From: Sulfurovum sp. | GTDB taxonomy: Bacteria > Campylobacterota > Campylobacteria > Campylobacterales > Sulfurovaceae | DNA length: 33,151 bases | Direction: 5' to 3' | Assembly: GCA_020721815.1 (NCBI GenBank) | Contig: DYMA01000005.1 | Span: 1,719 to 34,869, forward strand | Shown here: in pieces, positions 1 through 7,533 of the stretch | Numbering within the stretch: position 1 is the stretch's first letter | How the letters are laid out: each line of letters begins with the position of its first letter | The notes under the pieces: generated by a model | What the model saw: only the letters and a program-made list of their open reading frames with translations | Databases searched by the model: none | What the model was told of the DNA's origin: nothing | Made by a program: the position numbers and the translations under genes

Positions 1-1
1 C

Positions 2-829
2 CCCATCTACCATCTGCCCAATCGCCACAAAAACGAAGCGTTGCTACGAAAAATTCCTCTTGTTGTCGAAATCAACGCCTACGAAAACTCTGAGAGTGCC
101 GCTTTTGCCCATATTCGTCTCCCAGCTGCTCCGTGGGGCGAGAAGGAGGGGACGCAAACCAATCTTGATAGAACCATTACCAAACAAGAAAAACTCACTC
201 GAACCTCCATTGATTGCAAAAGCGATTGGCAAATCTTTCAACTCCTCGCCCAAGCGTTGGGATACAAAGAGGCGTTTGATTTTGATAGCCCCCAAGCGAT
301 ATTTGATGAATACAAAGAGATGACACGCCTCAATGGCTACATGGATATCTATAAAACTTCCTATGCAGAGTTGGTCAAGAAGCCTTTTGTGTGGGGTGAA
401 GAGATTAGGGACTTTTTAATCCCCAACCAAAAAGGGGTGTTGCATTTTGTCCAAAACAAGCTTCTAAGCGAAAAACCCAATTTGGAGTACCCTTTTGTTT
501 TGCTCACGGGGCGTACACGTGATCAGTGGCATAGCGGTACAAAAACCAACTTGCCTACTACCTTGCTCAAATACAAAGCACTCAATTTTTGCGAGATACA
601 CCCCCACGATGCTAAGGAATTGGGGATAAACGAGGGAGATAGCATTGAGGTGATTTCCCGTAGAGGCAAGGTGCAAACCAAAGCTCTCATTACCCCTACC
701 ATTCGAGAAAAAACGCTCTTTATTCCCATTAGCAACCGTGAGATTAACTATCTAACCAGCGACCTACTGGATAAAGAGTCGCTTCAGCCCGACTACAACC
801 ACTCCGCTGTAAAGGTGAAAAAACTATGA
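2..829 (+). CDS. Molybdopterin oxidoreductase, probable assimilatory nitrate reductase catalytic subunit (3' part)
   Basis: This is the C-terminal part of a Mo-bis-MGD oxidoreductase; the frame is open to the left edge, so the iron-sulfur and main catalytic domains lie outside the window. Visible are the end of the molybdopterin domain (SAAFAHIRLPAAPWGEKEGT, then TNLDRTI) and a C-terminal molybdopterin-dinucleotide-binding domain beginning near FVLLTGRTRDQWHSGT, with HPHDAKELGINEGD and VISRRGKV in the usual order for the DMSO-reductase superfamily. An assimilatory nitrate reductase (NasA/NarB type) is inferred from the next two genes, which make sirohaem and a sirohaem nitrite reductase. The stop codon overlaps the start of the sirohaem synthase gene (ATGA), so the genes are an operon and probably translationally coupled. 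Another substrate cannot be excluded from this fragment. Confidence 0.85.
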   Translation, partial: PIYHLPNRHKNEALLRKIPLVVEINAYENSESAAFAHIRLPAAPWGEKEGTQTNLDRTITKQEKLTRTSIDCKSDWQIFQLLAQALGYKEAFDFDSPQAIFDEYKEMTRLNGYMDIYKTSYAELVKKPFVWGEEIRDFLIPNQKGVLHFVQNKLLSEKPNLEYPFVLLTGRTRDQWHSGTKTNLPTTLLKYKALNFCEIHPHDAKELGINEGDSIEVISRRGKVQTKALITPTIREKTLFIPISNREINYLTSDLLDKESLQPDYNHSAVKVKKL

Positions 830-2076
830 AAAACGCTACCTTGCCCATACTGCTCAAAAACCAAAAAATTCTTCTTATTGGAGGTGGCAAAGTGGCTTTG
901 CAAAAGGCTCAAGTGCTTAGTCATAATGAAATCGATTTTACGATTATCGCCAAAGAACTCAACGATGAGATACTCTTTACCACGAGTAAAATAGTTCGCA
1001 AACCCTTTAAGCTCAAAGATATTGGTTCTTTTTACATCATTATTGATGCTACGGGTGATCCAAAAGTAGCCAAAAAGCTTGTGAAATACAAAAAGAAGTA
1101 TCCTATTTTGCTCAATGTTGTCGATAAGCCTAGCTTGTGCGATTTTTATTTCATGGCACTTACCCCTAACCTCCCCTTGCAAATCGCCGTCTCTTCCAAT
1201 GGAGCCTCTCCAACAGCAGCGAAGTTTTTTAGAGACGAGTGCCAAAAGCTTATCCCCAAAGATATAACCGCCTATCTCCAAGCCAAGCAACAAGAGCGTG
1301 ATAGCGGTATCATTGATGTGCCTCAAACCCAAAAAGAGCTTGTAAGACAACAATCCAAGGTCTTTTTGGTAGGGTGTGGATTGGGCGATGTTGAACTGCT
1401 CACGATTAGGGCTTATAGGATTATTCAAAGCGTTGATGTGGTGCTTTATGACCATCTTATATCCGATGAGATTATGGCGATTGTACCCAAGGAGACACTT
1501 AAACTATCCGTAGGCAAACAAAAAGGGTTTCATAGCAAAAGCCAAGAGGAGATAAACGCCCTCATTCTCCACTACGTCCATCAAGGCAAAAGTGTCGCAC
1601 GACTCAAAAGCGGTGATCCCTTTGTATTTGGACGAGGGGCAGAGGAGCTAAGCGATCTCATCCATGCCAACATTGAAACCGAGGTGATTGCAGGAATAAG
1701 CTCCTCTATTAGTGGGTGTGCAAGTGCAGGTATTCCCGTGACGGCTCGTGGTTACGCTACAGGTTTTAGCGTGGTATCGGCTCACCTCAAAGGCAATGCA
1801 CTCAATCTTGACTGGCTAGAACTGCTTCATAAGCCCAATCATACGGTAGTGGTGCTTATGGGGTTGAGTCGGGCAAAAGAGATTGTAGCAGAGTCCAAAC
1901 GTTTAGGGATTGCCCAAGATAAGCTTTGTGCCATTGTCTCCAACGCCTCACGCCCCAATCAAAAAGTGGTAACCTCTTCACTGTCCAATCTCGAACATTG
2001 TGCCAAAGATATAGAGTCTCCCGCAATTTTGGTCTTTGGAGATGTGGTGAAGTTTCACACGCTGTTTAAACAATAA
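826..2076 (+). CDS. cysG: Sirohaem synthase: precorrin-2 dehydrogenase / uroporphyrinogen-III C-methyltransferase
   Basis: This bifunctional cytoplasmic enzyme converts uroporphyrinogen III to precorrin-2 by SAM-dependent methylation and then oxidises it with NAD+ towards sirohaem. Residues 1-145 form the CysG N-terminal Rossmann domain (LLIGGGKVALQKA; SSNGASPTAAKFFRD). Residues from about 175 form the SUMT methyltransferase (FLVGCGLGDVELLT, VVLYDHLIS, ARLKSGDPFVFGRGAEE, GIPVTARG). At 416 residues it is shorter than the roughly 457-residue enterobacterial CysG; the reduction is in the N-terminal half, so chelatase activity is uncertain. The ATG overlaps the stop of the upstream oxidoreductase, and the product is the cofactor of the reductase encoded 12 bases downstream. 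Confidence 0.95.
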   Translation: MKNATLPILLKNQKILLIGGGKVALQKAQVLSHNEIDFTIIAKELNDEILFTTSKIVRKPFKLKDIGSFYIIIDATGDPKVAKKLVKYKKKYPILLNVVDKPSLCDFYFMALTPNLPLQIAVSSNGASPTAAKFFRDECQKLIPKDITAYLQAKQQERDSGIIDVPQTQKELVRQQSKVFLVGCGLGDVELLTIRAYRIIQSVDVVLYDHLISDEIMAIVPKETLKLSVGKQKGFHSKSQEEINALILHYVHQGKSVARLKSGDPFVFGRGAEELSDLIHANIETEVIAGISSSISGCASAGIPVTARGYATGFSVVSAHLKGNALNLDWLELLHKPNHTVVVLMGLSRAKEIVAESKRLGIAQDKLCAIVSNASRPNQKVVTSSLSNLEHCAKDIESPAILVFGDVVKFHTLFKQ

Positions 2077-2088
2077 AAAGGAATACAA

Positions 2089-3678
2089 ATGCAAATACTA
2101 CAACAAGCAAAAGAGGCACGCAACGCCAAGCACAATAAAATCGAAGCTATTAAGAGACTCAAAACACCCCTTAGTGTTTACAACCAGCTCCAAACCATCT
2201 GCCAAAACGGATTGGAAAATGTAAGCGACGAAGATAGCGATTATTTTCTCAAATGTTTTGGACTCTTTGTCAAAGAAGATGGGCGTTTTATGTTGCGTAT
2301 TCGCATACCCGCAGGACAACTTAGCCCCGTTCAAGCCCTCAAACTCGGTGAGGTATCGCAACAATACGGAGAGGATTACATCGATATTACCACGCGCCAA
2401 CAGTTAGAATTTAGGTTTTTAAAGCTTCACGATTTGCCCACGGTTTTACGAGAGCTTGATGCGGTAGGAATTAGCACGTTTCAAACAGGTGTCGATAACT
2501 TTCGCAATATCGTCACAAGCTCTTTTGATGGATTGGGCAAAAGTTCCCTCATACAAACCAAACCCCTTATTGATGCACTTCAAAGTATTTTTTTAAAGCA
2601 AGAGGAGTGGATAGGCACTTTACCTCGCAAGTTTAATACCGCTATTTTGGGAAATCGTATCAATGATTGCAATATTTACGGACACGATTGTGCTTTTGTA
2701 TTGGCAAAAAAGAGCGACGAGGTGGGCTTTAATCTCTATTTGGGCGGTCGTGTAGGCATTCAAGCTCGTGATAGTGGACTTTTCGTGAAGCAAGAACAAG
2801 TAGTGCCAACCTTTCATGCCATTATTAATCTCTTCAAAGAGTACGGATTTAGAGACAATCGAAACAAAAACCGATTGCATTTTTTGCTTGAAGCCGTGGG
2901 AATGGAGAGCTTTGTTAAAGCGATTAAAACCTATTCCAAAGAGGAGTATGCAACAAGCGGGGAGGTACTTGCTACGGATGAGTACGCACTTAATGGTAGT
3001 GGAATTTTGGATTTGGACGAGGATACAAAAGCCGTGCATCTTAGTATTCCTAGTGGCGTATTTAAAGGAAGTGATTTAAAAGCCGTAGGTGAATTGGCTC
3101 AAAGCGTAGGGGGCAAGATACGACTCTCAGTTGAACAAAGTCTCTACATTATCACCAACAAAGAAGAGGTACAAAGAGTGCAAAACTCCCCTCTTTTTCA
3201 TCACTACACCACCTATCAAAACATTTACTTCAATCATCAAATTGCCTGTGCAGGAACGGCTACTTGTGCTTTTGGCGTTATTCCCAATAAGCCCGATGCT
3301 ATTGAACTGGCTCATTTTTTGGCAAAAGAGGTACCCATCGAGTCGGGAAAAGTACGCATGTATTGGTCGGCTTGTCCCAAAGGATGCGGGATTCATGGCG
3401 TTGCCGATATTGGCTTCGAGGGATGCAAAACCAAAGATAGCAAGGGCAATAGAGTCGATGGTGTACATATTTATCTAGGCGGAAAAGCCACCAAAGAGGC
3501 AAAAGAGGCAAGAGTACTTATCAAATCCCTACCCCTTAGTGAAGCAAAATTTGTTGTCAAAAAACTCATGGAGTACTATCGTGACAACAAAGAGCTTTAT
3601 GAGAGTTTTGAGTGTTTTGAGGAGAGAGTGCTTGGTGCGTTATCGAGTGAAGAGATTGTCAAACGCATTGGGTTTTAA
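2089..3678 (+). CDS. nirA: Ferredoxin-type nitrite/sulfite reductase (sirohaem, 4Fe-4S)
   Basis: The enzyme catalyses six-electron reduction of nitrite to ammonium (or sulfite to sulfide) at a sirohaem/4Fe-4S centre. The four cluster cysteines are visible as CAGTATC (C387, C393) and CPKGC (C429, C433). The two ferredoxin-like half-domains are recognisable (FMLRIRIPAGQLSP, YIDITTRQQLEFR; then HLSIPSGVFKG, IRLSVEQSLYI). The length of 529 residues fits NirA/Sir proteins. It is third in an operon with the molybdenum reductase and sirohaem synthase, which favours nitrite over sulfite as substrate. A good ribosome-binding site (AAAAGGA) precedes the ATG. An assimilatory sulfite reductase is the main alternative. 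Confidence 0.93.
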   Translation: MQILQQAKEARNAKHNKIEAIKRLKTPLSVYNQLQTICQNGLENVSDEDSDYFLKCFGLFVKEDGRFMLRIRIPAGQLSPVQALKLGEVSQQYGEDYIDITTRQQLEFRFLKLHDLPTVLRELDAVGISTFQTGVDNFRNIVTSSFDGLGKSSLIQTKPLIDALQSIFLKQEEWIGTLPRKFNTAILGNRINDCNIYGHDCAFVLAKKSDEVGFNLYLGGRVGIQARDSGLFVKQEQVVPTFHAIINLFKEYGFRDNRNKNRLHFLLEAVGMESFVKAIKTYSKEEYATSGEVLATDEYALNGSGILDLDEDTKAVHLSIPSGVFKGSDLKAVGELAQSVGGKIRLSVEQSLYIITNKEEVQRVQNSPLFHHYTTYQNIYFNHQIACAGTATCAFGVIPNKPDAIELAHFLAKEVPIESGKVRMYWSACPKGCGIHGVADIGFEGCKTKDSKGNRVDGVHIYLGGKATKEAKEARVLIKSLPLSEAKFVVKKLMEYYRDNKELYESFECFEERVLGALSSEEIVKRIGF

Positions 3679-3768
3679 AATATTGATGGTTTTGAAGCTC
3701 TTTTTAATGCAATTTGAAAATATCAAAGAAGATTTCAAATCTAAAGCTTAATATCAAAAATTATACTA

Positions 3769-3774
3769 TATAAT
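3769..3774 (+). promoter_or_regulatory. Candidate -10 box for sixA
   Basis: A perfect TATAAT lies in very AT-rich DNA 30 bases upstream of the sixA start. There is no clear -35 box, which is usual for sigma-70 promoters in this phylum. The start point would lie near 3781. Confidence 0.5.
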
Positions 3775-3803
3775 ATTTAGACAATTAGCACAAAGGAGTT
3801 CCT

Positions 3804-4361
3804 ATTAAAACTTTATATCTTATACGCCATGCAAAGTCAAGCTGGAAAGATGCAAAGCTAAGCGATTTTGAACGTGGGCTATCACGTCAAGGAAAAAAAG
3901 ATCTGCAAAGCATGAGTTCCTATATCGCTCTATCCAAAGTAGAACCCAACTTAGTACTATCCAGTTGTGCTTTGAGAGCGCAACTAAGCATTGATGCCAT
4001 TATCAATAAGCTCGAATACAGTGGCAAGATACACTACATCAATGAACTCTACAAAGAAAAGCCCAAAACACTGCTCAACGTCATAGCGTTGCAAGATGAT
4101 CACTACGACAAGATGATGCTTATGGGACACAATCCCGAACTCACCGAATTGGCCAATATCTTTTTAAAAGAGAATATCAACAAATTACCAACATTGGGCT
4201 TGATTGAGATTAAGTTTGATACGGATAAATGGGAAGATGTCATAGAGGTACAAGGGAAACTAGGGCTTTTGCTCTACCCCAATCAGTTTAAATACCATAT
4301 GCCCAAAAAAATCCGAGAACACTATGCTAAGGAAAATTTGAATTTGGATTTGGATGAGTAG
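3804..4361 (+). CDS. sixA: SixA-type phosphohistidine phosphatase
   Basis: This is a histidine-phosphatase-superfamily protein of about 185 residues. SixA removes phosphate from phosphohistidine proteins. The catalytic LYLIRHAKSSW motif at the N-terminus is present, and further active-site elements are visible (DFERGLSRQG, VLSSCALRAQLS, LMGHNPELTELA). The first in-frame ATG (3912) would remove the catalytic RH motif. No ATG, GTG or TTG occurs between the in-frame stop at 3786 and the motif. A perfect AAGGAG at 3793-3798 stands 5 bases before an ATT codon at 3804, so ATT is the likely start. A hairpin follows the stop, and the next gene is convergent. Confidence 0.87.
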   Translation: MKTLYLIRHAKSSWKDAKLSDFERGLSRQGKKDLQSMSSYIALSKVEPNLVLSSCALRAQLSIDAIINKLEYSGKIHYINELYKEKPKTLLNVIALQDDHYDKMMLMGHNPELTELANIFLKENINKLPTLGLIEIKFDTDKWEDVIEVQGKLGLLLYPNQFKYHMPKKIREHYAKENLNLDLDE

Positions 4362-4380
4362 TCTTTTGAGTCTGCTACGT

Positions 4381-4407
4381 TAGACCCCAAATACAATTGG
4401 GGGTCTA
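4381..4407. terminator. Hairpin between convergent genes, probable bidirectional terminator
   Basis: TAGACCCCAA pairs with TTGGGGGTCTA around a 6-base loop, with one bulged G. It lies between sixA (plus) and the roadblock-like gene (minus), where a shared terminator is expected. There is no strong T-run, so efficiency is uncertain. Confidence 0.55.
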
Positions 4408-4413
4408 TGTATC

Positions 4414-4803
4414 CTAAAGGTCTCTCAACTCTTTAGAGATAGCTTGAGAGGTTTTTTCCATAATCATCTTAGCCAAAGCCACATTACCATCATCTCTAAA
4501 GATAGCAAATACGTTGATTTTTGTGAAGTTATCACCCGATTGGTCTCCTGCACTGTTAATCAAGAAGACGTGACCGTCCATCGTTTTGGTCTCAATAAAT
4601 GAGGCATCCGAAAAACCAACGTCAAGCGATGATTCCGACATCATTCTAAAAGCATCGTTGAAGATACTTGCTGAATAAGCAATATCGACACCTGTCTTTT
4701 CATTGTCCATATAGAGCGTTTCACCTGCAAAGTTGAGTACCGCCGAACCTAAATAACCGCTAACCGTTCGTAATTTTTTCATTGAAATTTCAAAATCTAT
4801 CAT
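4414..4803 (-). CDS. Roadblock/LC7-like protein
   Basis: This 129-residue cytoplasmic protein has the alternating alpha/beta pattern of roadblock/longin-like domains: an early strand GYLGSAVLNFAGETLYM, a helix covering IFNDAFRMM, then strands around FIETKTMDGHVFLI and VFAIFRDDGNVALA, and a C-terminal helix. Such domains act as dimerisation or small-GTPase-linked platforms in motility and polarity systems. It is downstream of the CetB-like gene on the same strand with a 10-base gap, and its ribosome-binding site (AAGGA) overlaps that gene's stop codon. A role in the same energy-taxis pathway is inferred. The family call rests on pattern only. Confidence 0.65.
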   Translation of the reverse strand: MIDFEISMKKLRTVSGYLGSAVLNFAGETLYMDNEKTGVDIAYSASIFNDAFRMMSESSLDVGFSDASFIETKTMDGHVFLINSAGDQSGDNFTKINVFAIFRDDGNVALAKMIMEKTSQAISKELRDL

Positions 4804-4813
4804 TGCTTAATCC

Positions 4814-5329
4814 TTAACCTTGAATTCTTGACATAACATCATTAAAGGTATCAATGCTTCCACCTTGCGATGCTAAGAAATCTTCTAAAACTTTTTGGGA
4901 AGCCTCCATACCGCCACTCGCCTCTGCTTCTATCATATTTTTGTAGAGCGGTTCAATGATAGCCCTTGCAGGAGCGTTCATTCTTTTGCGTGTTGAGGTG
5001 TAGTTTCTAAACGACCCATCGGGGTTGGTTGCTACTCTTACTTGTGCCAATACCCAATAAAACTCTCCGCCTTTACAGAGATTTTTGACAAACACATTGG
5101 TATCGATTCCGCCTTTGAGATGATCCCACAAGAGCTTAAAAACACTTTTGGGCATATCGGGATGGCGAATGATGGAGTGGGGCTTATCTATCAATTCACT
5201 TTGCGTATAACCTGCTATATTGAAAAAAATTGGGTTTGCATAGGTAATATCACCCGCCTCATTGCCTTTTGAGACGATAATATCAATATCTCTCACCTCT
5301 TTTTCTACATCTGTAGGTGCAACTCCCAT
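4814..5329 (-). CDS. PAS-domain energy-taxis sensor, CetB/Aer-like
   Basis: This 171-residue soluble protein has one PAS domain at about residues 18-115, with the Aer/CetB signature NPIFFNIAGYTQSELIDKPH followed by IIRHPDMPKSVFKLLWDHL. In Aer-type sensors this PAS binds FAD and reports redox state. There is no transmembrane segment and no methyl-accepting domain, which matches Campylobacter CetB, a protein that partners a membrane receptor (CetA). No cetA-like receptor is in the window. The C-terminal 55 residues look helical. A strong ribosome-binding site (AAGGAG, 6 bases before ATG) supports the start. The roadblock-like gene follows in the same operon. Confidence 0.82.
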   Translation of the reverse strand: MGVAPTDVEKEVRDIDIIVSKGNEAGDITYANPIFFNIAGYTQSELIDKPHSIIRHPDMPKSVFKLLWDHLKGGIDTNVFVKNLCKGGEFYWVLAQVRVATNPDGSFRNYTSTRKRMNAPARAIIEPLYKNMIEAEASGGMEASQKVLEDFLASQGGSIDTFNDVMSRIQG

Positions 5330-5417
5330 CTATAACTCCTTTTTATATATTATGCTTGCGTTGTTATTCTACATAATTTTACTTAAAGTATCGTTAGGAA
5401 ACTAAGAGCTTTTTTGC

Positions 5418-5423
5418 TATAAT
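5418..5423 (+). promoter_or_regulatory. Extended -10 promoter for the histidine kinase gene
   Basis: TGCTATAAT is an extended -10 element (TATAAT at 5418-5423) located 31 bases upstream of the kinase start. The tract before it contains a T-run (TTTTTTG). No convincing -35 is seen. Confidence 0.6.
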
Positions 5424-5454
5424 CCAAAAATTATCTCAATTATATAGGAAAAAG

Positions 5455-6915
5455 ATGCAAAACAAACCCAATTTTATCAATACGCTCACCGAGGCAATGA
5501 ACCACATTGCACAGGCAAAAGATAACAAAGAGATTAATCAACTCATAGAGAAGCTTTTGATGGATTTTACCGACTCCGAACGGGCTACATTATTGATTTT
5601 TGATAAAGAACGGATGCTCTTATTCAACGACAATGGGAAAAAAACGCAAAAATTTTCTGTCGTTGGTTCAGATATTGGATTGGCGGGATACACGCTCAAC
5701 ACCAAAAAAAGTGCCATTTTCAACCACGTCACAAGCGAGAAATACTACGAAGCATCCATTGATAATCCAGACAATATGCGTATCAAAGGGCAAATTATCG
5801 TCCCTCTCACACAAGAAGAAAAAATCTACGGCTTAGCACGGGTTTCACGTTCCATCCTCTTTAATCGAAACTACACCAAAATCCAACTCGATATGATCAA
5901 ATCGATCGAAGGATTTCTTATCAAAATCATCAACATTATGCAAGGGGGCAACAAAGCACAAAGCATGGATGTCAATAAACAAGAGGTTGAAGAGAAGATT
6001 ACCCAAGCCAAAAAAAGCAGCATCAACGACAACGAAGAGATAAACTCCACCATGCTCTTTCTCTCCAATACCGTCCACGATATTCGCACCCCTGCCAACT
6101 CTCTCTATGGATTTTTGGATTTGATGGAGGAGCAGATTAAAGATGAGCGACTCCTAAGCTTCATCGCCAATGCCAAAGAGTCGGCACAATTTATCAATAC
6201 CCTCACCGATTCGATTTTGGAGCGTATCAAATATGAAAAAGAGTCCTCCACCTCTGAACCAACCGTTATCAATACGATTAAGTTTTTTTCAAACGTAGCC
6301 AATATCTTTACGGCTAATATGTTCAAAAAAGAGATTCACTACCTCATCTACATCGATCCTCTTATCCCCAAAGAGATTGAAATCGAAGAGCTTAAAATCA
6401 AACGAGTACTCATCAATCTCATAGGAAACGCTTACAAATTTACACCCAAAGATAAAGTCATTGAGTTTAGGATAGAGTACAATGCACTCCAAAAATCACT
6501 AACCTTTAGCGTCAAAGATACAGGTATTGGTATCGCCAAAGAGAACCAAGAGAAGATATTTGAAGCCTTTGAACAAGCCCAAGCCGATACCTCTATCCAC
6601 TTTGGTGGCACAGGTTTGGGATTGGCAATCTCGGCTAAATACGTCCAAGATTTGGGCGGAAAACTCAAACTTGAAAGCGAGATAGACAAAGGAAGCAACT
6701 TCTATTTTGCCATTCCTATCCGCATCATTGATGAGTCTCCCACACACCTCTCTTTTGAAGATCCAACCAAATTTATTACCATCTTGACCGATCGCCCCGC
6801 TTGTATTGATGCCAACAATATGCGAAAATATCTTCAAGATCTCTCTATCGCCGATGAAAACATAGCCATATCCCAAAGCATTACGCCAAAGACAACCCAT
6901 CTTTTTTTGTTTTGA
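5455..6915 (+). CDS. GAF-domain sensor histidine kinase (N-terminal part of a frameshifted hybrid kinase)
   Basis: The protein is soluble, with a GAF domain at about residues 5-155 (SERATLLIFDKERMLLF, GQIIVPLTQEEKIYGLARV). A HisKA region follows with H208 in TVHDIRTPANSLYG, then an HATPase domain with N-box NLIGNAYKF, G1 DTGIGI and G2 GGTGLGLAI. It therefore should autophosphorylate and pass phosphate on. The frame stops at 6915 directly after a T7 run. Reading from that run in the +1 frame continues without a stop into a linker and a receiver domain ending at 7474. The undisturbed gene would thus be a hybrid kinase of about 673 residues. Whether the shift is real, phase-variable or a sequencing error cannot be told here. 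Confidence 0.88.
   Translation: MQNKPNFINTLTEAMNHIAQAKDNKEINQLIEKLLMDFTDSERATLLIFDKERMLLFNDNGKKTQKFSVVGSDIGLAGYTLNTKKSAIFNHVTSEKYYEASIDNPDNMRIKGQIIVPLTQEEKIYGLARVSRSILFNRNYTKIQLDMIKSIEGFLIKIINIMQGGNKAQSMDVNKQEVEEKITQAKKSSINDNEEINSTMLFLSNTVHDIRTPANSLYGFLDLMEEQIKDERLLSFIANAKESAQFINTLTDSILERIKYEKESSTSEPTVINTIKFFSNVANIFTANMFKKEIHYLIYIDPLIPKEIEIEELKIKRVLINLIGNAYKFTPKDKVIEFRIEYNALQKSLTFSVKDTGIGIAKENQEKIFEAFEQAQADTSIHFGGTGLGLAISAKYVQDLGGKLKLESEIDKGSNFYFAIPIRIIDESPTHLSFEDPTKFITILTDRPACIDANNMRKYLQDLSIADENIAISQSITPKTTHLFLF
6902..6908 (+). other. T7 homopolymer where the hybrid kinase changes frame
   Basis: Seven T residues lie between CATC and GTTTTGA. With seven Ts the frame meets TGA at 6913-6915; with six it reads on through FEHKLSEEIVKEC into the receiver domain. 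The position and size of the shift are therefore explained by one base in this tract. Confidence 0.75.
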
Positions 6916-7474
6916 ACACAAACTAAGCGAAGAGATTGTCAAAGAGTGCAAAGAGAGAAACATTAAGCTTGTTGCCATAGAAGAACAGCTCTTTTCGATT
7001 ACCAAAAATCCTAAATACAAAAATCTTAAAGTTATTTCCGAAAACTCCTACTACGGAGATATACTCTATTCGGCGGTCTCTTCACAACGCGAACCCCGTA
7101 TCTTTATCGCCGATGACAACAAAATCAACGTCATGCTACTCAAAACCATCCTTGAGAGCGAGTATTGTACTATTGAATACGCCCTTGATGGTCAAGATGC
7201 TCTCAATACTCTTATTAAGGGACTCAAAACAAGCAGACCCTTTGATGCGGTTTTCATCGATAAACATATGCCCTCTCTTTCAGGGATTGAGGTGATTGAG
7301 CAATACAAAGAGCAAGAAGCCAAATACAAACAGATTCGCCCTCTCAAAGTCATCTCCATTACAGGCGACCCCTCGATTAGCAACGAAGAGAAGAGACTCT
7401 ATGATTTGATTGTAAGCAAACCCTTTAGTAAAAGCGAAATTCGTGAGGCATTTACCAAATCGGTGACTCAATAA
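6916..7474 (+). CDS. Receiver-domain tail of the frameshifted hybrid kinase
   Basis: This is the second-frame remainder of the kinase. After a linker (KECKERNIKLVAIEEQ) comes a complete receiver domain: acidic pocket in PRIFIADDNKINVMLL, phospho-acceptor aspartate in VFIDKHMPSLSG, conserved threonine in VISITGDPS, and lysine in SKPFSKSEI. The first ATG in this frame (7133) lies inside the domain, after the acidic pocket, and has no good ribosome-binding site, so independent translation would give a damaged receiver. That favours a single ancestral gene with 5455-6915. No DNA-binding output domain is present. Confidence 0.75.
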
Positions 7475-7478
7475 TTTG

Positions 7479-7531
7479 AGATTGCTTCACTTCGTTGGCA
7501 ATGAGAGTCATTGCAAAGCACGAAGCAATCT
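7479..7531. repeat. Palindromic repeat with AGATTGCTTC arms (copy 1)
   Basis: AGATTGCTTC at 7479-7488 pairs perfectly with GAAGCAATCT at 7522-7531. Inside it, GCAATGA (7498-7504) pairs with TCATTGC (7508-7514) around a 3-base loop. The whole element is a long interrupted hairpin filling the gap between two convergent genes, so it may also end transcription from both sides. The same 10-base arms recur at 10079-10108. Confidence 0.75.
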
Positions 7532-7533
7532 AT

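Noticed and set aside
3679-3751. Short frame after nirA ending ENIKEDFKSKA
   Set aside because: Only about 21 codons from its own ATG, no ribosome-binding site, and no family resemblance; it mostly overlaps nirA in another frame.
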